Shown here in pieces: positions 5,806 through 12,153 of a stretch of DNA of 12,153 nt. The notes under the pieces were generated by a model that saw only the letters and a program-made list of their open reading frames with translations, ran no database searches and was not told the origin of the DNA. The translations under genes were made by a program, and so were the position numbers. Position 1 is the stretch's first letter; every line of letters starts with the position of its first letter. Source of the DNA: Frondihabitans sp. (GTDB taxonomy: Bacteria; Actinomycetota; Actinomycetes; Actinomycetales; Microbacteriaceae); assembly GCA_025464735.1 (NCBI GenBank), contig JAODMX010000495.1:1-12153 (forward strand). The letters are read 5' to 3'.

Positions 5806-7389
5806 CTACTCCCACTCGATGGTGCCTGGCGGCTTCGAGGTGACGTCGAGCACGACGCGATTGACTCCGGCCACCTCGTTGGTGATGCGGTTCGAGATGC
5901 GGGCCAGGACGTCGTAGGGCAGACGGGTCCAGTCGGCCGTCATGGCGTCCTCTGACGAGACCGGGCGGAGCACGATCGGGTGGCCGTAGGTGCGGCCGTC
6001 GCCCTGCACTCCGACGGAGCGCACGTCGGCCAGGAGGACCACGGGGCACTGCCAGATCTCGCCGTCGAGACCGGCTGCGGTGAGTTCGGAGCGGGCGATC
6101 TTGTCGGCCGCGCGGAGGAGTTCGAGACGCTCGTGGGTGACCTCGCCGACGATCCGGATCCCGAGGCCAGGGCCGGGGAAGGGCTGGCGGCCCACGATGA
6201 CCTCGGGCAGACCGAGCTCGCGGCCGATGGCGCGAACTTCGTCTTTGAACAGGGTGAGCAGGGGCTCGACCAATTCGAACTGGAGGTCTTCGGGGAGCCC
6301 GCCGACGTTGTGGTGACTCTTAATGTTCGCGGTGCCGGAGCCTCCGCCGGACTCGACGACGTCGGGGTAGAGAGTGCCCTGCACCAGGAACTTCACCGAT
6401 TCGCCGTCCGACGCCGACGCGGCCTCCATGACGAGGTCGGACGCGGCGGCCTCGAAGGTGCGGATGAACTCGCGGCCAATGATCTTGCGCTTCTGCTCGG
6501 GATCGGTCACGCCGGCCAGAGCATCGAGGAACTGCTTCTCGGCGTCGATCGTGATCAGGCGCACGCCGATGGCGGCGACGTAGTCTTCTTCGACCTGCTT
6601 CCGCTCGTCGGCCCGGAGAAGACCGTGATCGACGAAGACACAGGTGAGCTGGTCGCCGACGGCCTCGTGCACGATCGCGGCGGCGACGGCTGAGTCGACC
6701 CCGCCAGAGAGGGCGCAGATGACGCGGGCGCCACCGACCTGGACGCGGATTCGTGCAACCTGCTCGGCGATGACGTTGCCGCTGTTCCAGTCGGCGGGAA
6801 TGCCCGCCGCCCGATGGAGGAAGTTCTCAAGCACCGCCTGGCCGTACGCCGTGTGCTTGACCTCGGGGTGCCACTGCACCCCGTACAGGCGTCGGGCATC
6901 GGAGGCGAACGCCGCGACCGGGGTCGAGGTGCTCGACGCAAGAACCTCGAAGCCTTCCGGCGCCTTCGAGACCGAGTCGCCATGGCTCATCCACGTGGTC
7001 TGCTCGGCGGGCTGGCCGTCGAGAAGCTTCGACGCTGTTCCCGTGACATGGACGTCGGTCGCGCCGTATTCGCGCAAACCGGTCTGAGCGACCTCGCCGC
7101 CGAGAGCAACCGCCATGGCCTGGAAGCCGTAGCAGATGCCGAGGACAGGAACGCCGAGCTCGAGAATGCCTGCGTCGAGTGACGGGGCGCCCTCTTCGTA
7201 GACACTCGACGGACCGCCGCTCAGCACGATCCCCACGGGGTTCTTCGCCGCGACCTCGGCGGCTGTGATCGTGTGCGGCACGATCTCGGAGTACACGCTG
7301 GCCTCCCGCACCCGACGCGCGATCAACTGCGCGTACTGCGCCCCGAAATCGACGACGAGGACGGGCCTCTGCGAAGTCTCGTCGCTCAT
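5806..7389 (-). CDS. guaA: GMP synthase (glutamine-hydrolysing)
   Basis: GuaA converts XMP to GMP using ATP and ammonia released from glutamine, the last step of guanine nucleotide synthesis. The 527 residues are full length for the two-domain bacterial enzyme. The N-terminal class I amidotransferase carries GICYGFQ with nucleophile Cys86, and His174/Glu176 in QWHPEVKHT. The ATP-pyrophosphatase domain has the P-loop SGGVDSA (228-234). The C-terminal dimerisation domain ends with [15 protein letters not shown] and the XMP-binding tail KPPGTIEWE. The ATG at 7389 overlaps the DUF3817 stop codon as ATGA, and a weak AGGCGG lies about 10 nt upstream, so translation is probably coupled. No promoter is apparent immediately upstream, so the gene is likely transcribed with DUF3817. 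A large palindrome follows the stop codon. Confidence 0.98.
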   Translation of the reverse strand: MSDETSQRPVLVVDFGAQYAQLIARRVREASVYSEIVPHTITAAEVAAKNPVGIVLSGGPSSVYEEGAPSLDAGILELGVPVLGICYGFQAMAVALGGEVAQTGLREYGATDVHVTGTASKLLDGQPAEQTTWMSHGDSVSKAPEGFEVLASSTSTPVAAFASDARRLYGVQWHPEVKHTAYGQAVLENFLHRAAGIPADWNSGNVIAEQVARIRVQVGGARVICALSGGVDSAVAAAIVHEAVGDQLTCVFVDHGLLRADERKQVEEDYVAAIGVRLITIDAEKQFLDALAGVTDPEQKRKIIGREFIRTFEAAASDLVMEAASASDGESVKFLVQGTLYPDVVESGGGSGTANIKSHHNVGGLPEDLQFELVEPLLTLFKDEVRAIGRELGLPEVIVGRQPFPGPGLGIRIVGEVTHERLELLRAADKIARSELTAAGLDGEIWQCPVVLLADVRSVGVQGDGRTYGHPIVLRPVSSEDAMTADWTRLPYDVLARISNRITNEVAGVNRVVLDVTSKPPGTIEWE

Positions 7390-7835
7390 GCGGTGGCTGC
7401 CGCCTGGCGCGCACCGGCACGCTCAGAAATGAGCAGCTCGTATTCGGAACGGGCGATCTTAGCCATGTGGTGCTCCACGAAGAAGGAGAGGAAGGGAATG
7501 ACCCCTCCGAGGGCGATCAGGACGAAACGCGTGAAGGGCCAGCGCATGATGCTCCAAAGACGGAAGTCCATGAAGAGGTAGACCACATACAGCCAGCCGT
7601 GCACGATCAGGATACCGAGCGAAAGATCGAGGGCCGGGTGACGGATCGTGCCGGCGGGCACGAACAGCCCGCGCGGATCGCCCAGCGCCAGCTCGGTGTG
7701 CAGCGGGGTGTACTTCAGCACCATCTCCATGCAGAGCAGGAGCAGCATCACGCCCGTGACGTAGGCGGAGATCTGGTACAAGCGGACAGCCAGAGGGATC
7801 TTCGGGATGTCGCGTGGCCGGGGCTTGATGGGCAT
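7386..7835 (-). CDS. DUF3817-family integral membrane protein
   Basis: The 149-residue protein has a basic N-terminus (MPIKPRPRD), three clear hydrophobic segments (about 17-40, 71-90 and 101-122) and a short cytoplasmic C-terminus. It fits DUF3817, a family of small actinobacterial membrane proteins often found upstream of guaA or beside SURF1-like genes. Recognisable features are [16 protein letters not shown] (about 41-56) in the first loop and [17 protein letters not shown] (78-94) in the second helix region. No catalytic motif is visible and the function is unknown. Its stop overlaps the guaA start by 4 bp. A -10 hexamer 7 nt before its ATG, with no Shine-Dalgarno sequence, suggests a leaderless mRNA starting the DUF3817-guaA unit. 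The family call is fairly sure, but any link to purine metabolism is contextual. Confidence 0.88.
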   Translation of the reverse strand: MPIKPRPRDIPKIPLAVRLYQISAYVTGVMLLLLCMEMVLKYTPLHTELALGDPRGLFVPAGTIRHPALDLSLGILIVHGWLYVVYLFMDFRLWSIMRWPFTRFVLIALGGVIPFLSFFVEHHMAKIARSEYELLISERAGARQAAATA

Positions 7836-7842
7836 ATCAGCG

Positions 7843-7848
7843 ATTCTA
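7843..7848 (-). promoter_or_regulatory. -10 element for a leaderless DUF3817-guaA transcript
   Basis: The minus strand has TAGAAT (5/6 to TATAAT), then 7 nt (CGCTGAT), then the ATG at 7835. Transcription would begin at or one base before the A of the start codon. No purine-rich ribosome site precedes the ATG. The -35 is poor (a TCAAGT-like hexamer 17 bp upstream). It lies in the 80-bp gap after the SURF1-like gene. Confidence 0.5.
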
Positions 7849-7915
7849 GTCGGCCAAGAAGGGGCACTTGATGGGATCGGACGACGTCGAGAGAGCCAAC
7901 GTCACGGACTGCGGA

Positions 7916-8746
7916 TCAGTCGCGGTGGGGCTGCGACGCGGGATCGGAGCCGACGAGAGCCGCGGCTTCTTCGGCCTCCTCCAGCTCGCGCTCGTAGGTG
8001 TCGCGCACGAGGCGATACCAGAGGAAGATCGCGAAACCGGCGAAAACGACCCACTCGACCGCGTAGAACACGTTCAGCCAGTTGAGGGTGGCCTTGTCGA
8101 TCGGCGGTGGCGAGTAGATGGCCTCGAGCGAACCCCAACTCCGGTCTGCGACCACGTAGCCGTTGTAGGCGTCTCCTGAGAAGTCGTTCCACTCGTTGAT
8201 GAGTTGAGGAACGGCCAGGACGGTCTCCTCGCCGGAGGTGAACTTGCCGTCGTCGACGTCTTCGGTGGGGAGGTAGCGACCGCCCAGATCGAGCACAGTC
8301 GGTGCAGTGGGTACGTGCGAGATGGCGGAACGGGCGCCCGCCGCCGTGGGGCTCCAGCCGAGCGCGACTGCGAGTGACGCGTTGTTCGTGTCGTCGACGA
8401 AACGACCGACCAGCCAGTACCCGGTCTTGCTGTAGTTGAGGCGATCGCTGATCACCCGAAAGTCGCGGACGTCGAACGTGCCCTCGACGGAGACCTTCTG
8501 GCCGGTGAGTTTGTCGAGGAACTCGGATTGCGGCTTCGTGACGTCGGAGAGGACCTTGCGCGTCTCGGATCCTGTGTTGACGGGTTTGAGGCTCTGCACA
8601 CTTCGGTCAAGCTGCCAATGGCCGAGGTAGGCGAAGAGTGCCGCGACCACCAGGGCGAACACGAGCATGCCGATCCACTTCGGCCTCCGTGCGACGACCC
8701 ACATTGAGTCGGGTAGCTCGGTGATCTCGGTCGCGGTGTCGTGCAT
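7916..8746 (-). CDS. SURF1-family membrane protein (cytochrome oxidase assembly type)
   Basis: SURF1 proteins help assemble haem-copper cytochrome c oxidase, probably at haem a insertion. The 276-residue protein has the canonical two-helix layout. An N-terminal helix (about 24-43) runs into the signature LGHWQLDRS (41-49). A large extracytoplasmic domain (about 50-228) contains VEGTF (87-91), GYWLVGRF (109-116), ALGW (128-131) and GRYLP (156-160). A second helix (about 229-247) begins at the conserved NWLNVFYAVEW (222-232). A cytoplasmic tail rich in Glu and Ala (about 250-265) follows and may be coiled. Its ATG overlaps the antiporter stop by one base (TGATG), indicating translational coupling. 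No oxidase subunit gene is in the window, so an actual role in oxidase assembly rests on the family. Confidence 0.93.
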   Translation of the reverse strand: MHDTATEITELPDSMWVVARRPKWIGMLVFALVVAALFAYLGHWQLDRSVQSLKPVNTGSETRKVLSDVTKPQSEFLDKLTGQKVSVEGTFDVRDFRVISDRLNYSKTGYWLVGRFVDDTNNASLAVALGWSPTAAGARSAISHVPTAPTVLDLGGRYLPTEDVDDGKFTSGEETVLAVPQLINEWNDFSGDAYNGYVVADRSWGSLEAIYSPPPIDKATLNWLNVFYAVEWVVFAGFAIFLWYRLVRDTYERELEEAEEAAALVGSDPASQPHRD

Positions 8747-10167
8747 CAGTACTCGGGATCTCTCTGCCTGGTCGATCGTTGGTCGGACTGCTGACCCGCC
8801 TGCTCGGCGGCCGTGTCGACGACATCGTCGTCGCGTTCATCGAACTCCGGCTCGAAGTCGTCGTCGGCCTCGAGTTCGAACACGTCTTCGTCGCTCCGCA
8901 CACTCGGCAGGCTGTCGCCTGCGAGCGCCGCTTCCATCAGCGCGATCTCCTCGCCATGACGGGGAGCCGCATCACGGTCGGGGCCGGCAACGCCGGCTTT
9001 CTTCCGCGAACGCAAGAGTACGCCTCCGATCCGCTCGGAATTGGCGGCGAGCAGCGGCCCGATGACAGCCATGATGAGCACGTACAGGCCCGCAAAGGGC
9101 TGGATACGGTGGTCGAGCCCCGCGCCGAGAGACAGTGTCGCCAAAATCAGGGCGAATTCACCGCGATTGTGCAGGATGAAAGCGGTGTTGAGCCCCGCCT
9201 GCGGACCCAGTTTGTTGAGCCACGCCACGAACTGACCGGCACCGATGTTCACGAGCATGGTCATGACGACGGCGCCGATGACCGGCCAGACGACCAGTGG
9301 GAACAGCCCGGGGTTGAGTCCCAGCCCGAAATTCAGGAAGAAGAAGGCGGCGAACACGTCGCGCATCGGCAGAGCGAACGTCTCGACTCGGTTGCGGAAC
9401 CGGGTGGCACCGATCACGAGCCCGATGAGGAAGGCGCCGATCGCATCCGTCACGCCGAGGATCTCGCCGATGCCGGCGAACATGACCGCGAGCCCGAAGA
9501 ACAGGATCGTGAACAGCTCGTCGTCACGCGTGCGGATGAGTCGCGAGACGACCTTGCCTCCCCAGCGGGCGATGCTGAACATGACTATGAGGAAGAGGAA
9601 AGCGACCAGGAGCTCGCCGATGACCGGCAGGGGATCGGTCTGGCCGCTGAGGACGACCGACACGATGGCCAGGTAGATCGCGATGAAGATGTCTTCGACG
9701 ACCGTGACACCCAGGATCATTGGGGTCTCGTTGTTCGCGAGCCTCCCGAGCTCGATCAGCAGCTTCGTGACGATGGCGCTCGACGAGGTGGCCGTGATTC
9801 CCGCGATGATGAGCGCCTCACGCGTGCCCCAACCGACCCAGAAGCCGAAAGCGAGGCCGGCGACCATGTTCGCGAAGATGTAGCTGCCACCCGAGAGGAC
9901 GAGTTTGCCGACATTGCCGAAAAACTCGTCTTGGTCGAACTCGAGACCGAGATTGAAGAGCAGCAGGATGAGACCGAAGATCGCGATCAATTCGATCTTG
10001 TCTTGACCGAAACTCAGCGGGAACCAGCCGACGTGGGGGCTCGCGAGAAGCCCGACCACCATGTACACAGGGATCGTAGGCAGGCCGACCAGTTTGGCCA
10101 ACCTGCCGAGCACGTAGGCGATCAGCAGTAGGACTCCGAGGACGAGGAGCTCTTGGCCGAGGTGCAT
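8746..10167 (-). CDS. Cation/proton antiporter, CPA2 (Kef/KhtU-like), transport subunit
   Basis: This membrane antiporter exchanges K+ (or Na+) for H+. The 473-residue form starts at MHLGQELLVL (ATG 10167). GGAG lies 9 nt upstream and the ATG follows the KhtT-like stop by 4 bp. An upstream in-frame ATG at 10284 would overlap that gene and add an unrelated Arg/Pro-rich peptide, so I reject it. About 12-13 hydrophobic segments span residues 5-382. CPA2 landmarks are NLGLEFD (72-78), GITATSSSAIVTKLL (123-137), the ion-binding VVED with Glu158/Asp159 in the position of the QD/DD pair of KefC/NapA, DAIGAFLIGLVIG (241-253) and NRGEFALILA (334-343). There is no RCK/TrkA-N domain. The C-terminal 85 or so residues are a soluble acidic tail with a DDDFEPEFDERDDD stretch. 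Regulation is expected from the separate subunit just upstream, as in KhtTU. Which cation is used cannot be told from the sequence. Confidence 0.93.
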   Translation of the reverse strand: MHLGQELLVLGVLLLIAYVLGRLAKLVGLPTIPVYMVVGLLASPHVGWFPLSFGQDKIELIAIFGLILLLFNLGLEFDQDEFFGNVGKLVLSGGSYIFANMVAGLAFGFWVGWGTREALIIAGITATSSSAIVTKLLIELGRLANNETPMILGVTVVEDIFIAIYLAIVSVVLSGQTDPLPVIGELLVAFLFLIVMFSIARWGGKVVSRLIRTRDDELFTILFFGLAVMFAGIGEILGVTDAIGAFLIGLVIGATRFRNRVETFALPMRDVFAAFFFLNFGLGLNPGLFPLVVWPVIGAVVMTMLVNIGAGQFVAWLNKLGPQAGLNTAFILHNRGEFALILATLSLGAGLDHRIQPFAGLYVLIMAVIGPLLAANSERIGGVLLRSRKKAGVAGPDRDAAPRHGEEIALMEAALAGDSLPSVRSDEDVFELEADDDFEPEFDERDDDVVDTAAEQAGQQSDQRSTRQRDPEY

Positions 10168-10171
10168 AGAG

Positions 10172-10711
10172 CTAGTCTCCGGGCGGGGAGTCGATCGAGG
10201 CCGACGCGGCGGAGGCCTTGACGCCGCCACTGCGGTAGAACGAGAAGGCCTTGGCGACCTTTTCCGGCGAACCCGCGACGACAAGGGTGTCGCCTGGGAA
10301 CACTCGGAAATCGCCCGAGGGTGCGGGGTTGGCCGACTCGCCGCGGACGACGGCGACGACAGTCAGACCGACGACCCCCTTCGCGGCGAGGTCGCCGAGG
10401 GGCTGGCCGGCGATGTGGTCGTCGTAGTCGACGGTGAACCAGTCGATGCTGAGGCCGGGCATCTGCTCGAGCGCCGAAAGCGACTCGGTGATGCGAGTGC
10501 CGCCGAGCAGCTCGGCGAGGGTGTGTGCCTCGTCTTCGCTCAGACGCAGCGAGACCTTCTTCACATCTTTGCCATCGCCTTCGTCACTGAACGTGATGAG
10601 GTCGCTGTGGCCGGAACGGTGAGTGATGACACCGCACTTGCCACCGTCATCGGTGATGAAGGTGTGAAGGACTCCGACACCGGGGAGTTTCACACGACGC
10701 ACGTCAACCAT
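10172..10711 (-). CDS. Regulatory subunit of cation/proton antiporter (KhtT-like, RCK_C/TrkA-C domain)
   Basis: The 179-residue soluble protein has an N-terminal domain opening with VKLPGVGVLHTF (7-18), the pattern of antiporter regulatory subunits such as Bacillus KhtT. A linker (about 70-85) leads to an RCK_C domain (about 86-157) with IAGQPLGDL (100-108), VVAVVRG (118-124) and FPGDTLVVAGSPEKV (138-152). In B. subtilis, KhtT gates KhtU and its RCK_C domain binds cyclic di-AMP. Whether the ligand-binding residues are kept here needs an alignment. GGAG lies 8 nt before the ATG at 10711. The transport subunit follows after 4 bp, so both are surely made together. The C-terminal 18 residues are Ala/Ser-rich and probably disordered. 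The family call is firm; cyclic di-AMP control is inference. Confidence 0.92.
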   Translation of the reverse strand: MVDVRRVKLPGVGVLHTFITDDGGKCGVITHRSGHSDLITFSDEGDGKDVKKVSLRLSEDEAHTLAELLGGTRITESLSALEQMPGLSIDWFTVDYDDHIAGQPLGDLAAKGVVGLTVVAVVRGESANPAPSGDFRVFPGDTLVVAGSPEKVAKAFSFYRSGGVKASAASASIDSPPGD

Positions 10712-10746
10712 GGGCTGGTCTCCAGAAGCTTGGGGGCAGTCGTCTC

Positions 10747-10773
10747 AGCTTACCTTTCGGGTCTGCAAAGCAA
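10747..10773 (-). promoter_or_regulatory. Candidate promoter for the antiporter-SURF1 operon
   Basis: On the minus strand TTGCTT (10773-10768) and TAAGCT (10752-10747) are 15 bp apart, slightly short, and lie about 36 bp upstream of the KhtT-like ATG. The 114-bp gap after glpD has no strong terminator, so read-through from glpD is also possible. Confidence 0.3.
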
Positions 10774-10791
10774 GTCGGGCTGCACTACACC

Positions 10792-10800
10792 TGTGGATAA
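10792..10800 (-). promoter_or_regulatory. Isolated perfect DnaA box
   Basis: TGTGGATAA on the plus strand is TTATCCACA on the minus strand, the exact consensus DnaA box. It lies in the 114-bp gap between glpD and the antiporter operon, about 20 bp upstream of the candidate -35. No second box or AT-rich unwinding region accompanies it, so it is not an origin. DnaA control of the operon or chance are both possible. Confidence 0.4.
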
Positions 10801-10825
10801 CGCTCGCGAGGGGTCGGGGATTCCG

Positions 10826-12153
10826 TCAGTTCGCCTTGCGCGTAGTCCGCTTCGGCCGCTCGGATGCGGCCGGTTTCGGGAGCGGCGGCACGACAACGTC
10901 GTCCTCCTCGAAACCGAAGGCGATGTCGGGCGCCTCGAGGCGGACCCGGTCGGCTGAGGCGTCGTCCGGCTCGAGCTGGCTCGCGCGTTCGGCGGCCACC
11001 CGCGCGAGGTAGTTGCTCACCTCGGCAGCGGTCTCCTCCTCGCTCCAGCCGAGCACCCCCGCCATGAGTCGGGCTGCGACGGGAGCCGCCGAGTCACCGC
11101 GATCCCAGGCCTCGATCGAGATCCGCGTGCGTCGCGCCAGCACGTCCTCCAGATGCAGCGCTCCTTCGTTCGCCGCCGCGTAGACCACTTCCGCCTGCAG
11201 GTAGTCGTCGGCGCCGGGCAGCGGCTCCGCGAGCTCCGGGTTCGCACCGATCAGGTCGAGCACCTCGTCGGAGAGGGTGCCGTAGCGATTGAGCAGGTGC
11301 TCGATCCGCACTTTGTGCAGCCCGAACGCGCGGCCCACTTTGCCCGCCTTGTTCATGGCAGCCCAGTACCCCTCGGCACCGAGGAGTGGGATCTCTGTGG
11401 TGACGCTGTCTGGGATCCTGCCGTCCAGGGCCGCCACGGCCTCGTCGATGGCGTCCTTCGCCATCACGCGATACGTGGTCCACTTGCCGCCCGCAACGAC
11501 GACGAGACCCGGCACCGTGTGCGCCACGATGTGTTCGCGCGAGAGTTTCGAGGTCTGGTCCGACTCCCCCGCAAGGAGCGGCCGCAGGCCCGCGTAGACG
11601 CCCTCGACGTCGTCGCGGGTCAGCGGCACGGCGAGCACCCGGTTGACGTGCTCGAGGAGGTAATCGATGTCGGCTGCCGTAGCCGCCGGGTGGGCCTTGT
11701 CGAGGTGCCAGTCGGTGTCGGTCGTCCCGACGAGCCAGTGCCTGCCCCACGGGATCACGAAGAGCACGCTCTTCTCGGTGCGGAGGATCATGCCCATCTT
11801 CGACTGGAAGCGGTCGCGAGGGATCACCAGGTGCACGCCTTTCGAGGCCCGCACCTTGAACTGCCCGCGCGTGCCGACCATGGCCTGCGTGTCGTCGGTC
11901 CAGACGCCCGTCGCGTTCACGACCGGCTTCGCTTTGATGTCGAACTTCTCGCCGGTCTGGATGTCGTGCGCGTGCACGCCGACGACGCGCTCCCCCACCT
12001 TGATGAAGCCCTCGACCCGCACCCGGCTGACGGCGTGGGCTCCGTAGCTCGACGCCGTCCGCGCGAGCGAGGCGACGTAGCGGGCGTCGTCGACCTGCGC
12101 GTCGTAGTAGGTCATGCCGCCGACCAGGGCGTCTTTCGACAGGCTCGGGATCG
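10826..12153 (-). CDS. glpD: Aerobic glycerol-3-phosphate dehydrogenase, FAD-dependent (5' end outside window)
   Basis: GlpD oxidises glycerol 3-phosphate to dihydroxyacetone phosphate at the membrane and passes electrons to the quinone pool. The frame is open through the right edge. Reading in from there gives LSKDALVGG then MTYYDAQVDDARYV, the conserved GlpD block, so the ATG at 12115 is internal and the FAD-binding N-terminus (roughly 130 residues) is missing. Visible parts include NATGVWTDD, RASKGVHLVIPRDRF, WLVGTTDTDW, the VVAGGKWTTYR motif of the DAO fold, and the C-terminal GlpD domain with EVVYAAANEGALHLEDVLARR (in two parts) and GWSEEET. A final stretch of about 45 residues, acidic then Lys/Arg-rich, extends past the usual end and looks disordered. 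It could use glycerol 3-phosphate made by the phosphodiesterase in this window. Confidence 0.96.
   Translation of the reverse strand, partial: IPSLSKDALVGGMTYYDAQVDDARYVASLARTASSYGAHAVSRVRVEGFIKVGERVVGVHAHDIQTGEKFDIKAKPVVNATGVWTDDTQAMVGTRGQFKVRASKGVHLVIPRDRFQSKMGMILRTEKSVLFVIPWGRHWLVGTTDTDWHLDKAHPAATAADIDYLLEHVNRVLAVPLTRDDVEGVYAGLRPLLAGESDQTSKLSREHIVAHTVPGLVVVAGGKWTTYRVMAKDAIDEAVAALDGRIPDSVTTEIPLLGAEGYWAAMNKAGKVGRAFGLHKVRIEHLLNRYGTLSDEVLDLIGANPELAEPLPGADDYLQAEVVYAAANEGALHLEDVLARRTRISIEAWDRGDSAAPVAARLMAGVLGWSEEETAAEVSNYLARVAAERASQLEPDDASADRVRLEAPDIAFGFEEDDVVVPPLPKPAASERPKRTTRKAN

Noticed and set aside
7836..7915. Riboswitch or small RNA gene in the gap before DUF3817-guaA, for example a purine riboswitch
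   Set aside because: The gap is only 80 bp, has no conserved aptamer features that I can see, and the -10 placement leaves no leader to hold one.
8779..10131. 450-codon open frame on the plus strand, antisense to the antiporter
   Set aside because: The product is a highly charged Asp/Glu/His/Arg-rich peptide, as expected from the complement of hydrophobic membrane codons. The antiporter strand has clear CPA2 motifs and fitting gene overlaps.
10168..10284. N-terminal extension of the antiporter from the ATG at 10284
   Set aside because: It would overlap the KhtT-like gene by more than 100 bp and adds an Arg/Pro/Ser-rich segment before the natural membrane start MHLGQ, which has its own ribosome site.
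10792..10800. Replication origin suggested by the DnaA box
   Set aside because: There is only one box, no AT-rich unwinding region, and no dnaA, dnaN or parAB genes nearby.

Overview
This is a high-GC chromosomal window from an actinobacterium, most likely a member of the Microbacteriaceae. The family call rests on protein types and gene order: SURF1-like protein next to DUF3817 and guaA, a PcrA/UvrD1-type helicase, a surface protein ending in an LAFTG sorting signal, and a GlpD with a long charged C-terminal tail. I cannot name the genus. The region looks like ordinary core genome. I see no rRNA, tRNA, CRISPR array, insertion sequence, phage gene or defence gene.

Layout, left to right. (1) 2-796 (+) is the 3' end of a cell-wall-anchored surface protein. 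(2) A hairpin at 801-837 separates it from two genes on the minus strand: a cytosolic GlpQ-type glycerophosphodiester phosphodiesterase (4363-3344) followed by the DNA helicase pcrA (3288-853). (3) A divergent intergenic region of about 205 bp leads into a BaxI_1/YccA-family membrane protein (4569-5423, +). (4) A 382-bp gene-free stretch (5424-5805) between convergent genes is packed with secondary structure: a terminator, a 43-bp-period tandem repeat, two further hairpins and a 96-bp imperfect palindrome ending 6 bp from the guaA stop codon. (5) From 5806 to the right edge all genes read leftwards. In transcription order these are glpD (5'-truncated by the window edge), a KhtT-like regulatory subunit, its cation/proton antiporter, a SURF1-family protein, a DUF3817 membrane protein and guaA.

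How the genes may work together. The antiporter and its regulatory subunit are separated by 4 bp and form a two-component cation/proton antiport system of the KhtTU type. The SURF1-like gene is translationally coupled to the antiporter (TGATG overlap). DUF3817 and guaA are coupled by an ATGA overlap, and a -10 element placed 7 nt before the DUF3817 ATG suggests a leaderless transcript. The phosphodiesterase yields glycerol 3-phosphate, which is the substrate of GlpD, but the two genes are about 6.5 kb apart in different units, so that link is metabolic only.

I did not find a convincing undescribed multi-gene system. The most unusual material is the structured non-coding stretch at 5424-5805. 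Secondary points are a perfect but isolated DnaA box upstream of the antiporter operon and a PcrA with an extended loop and only one cysteine.
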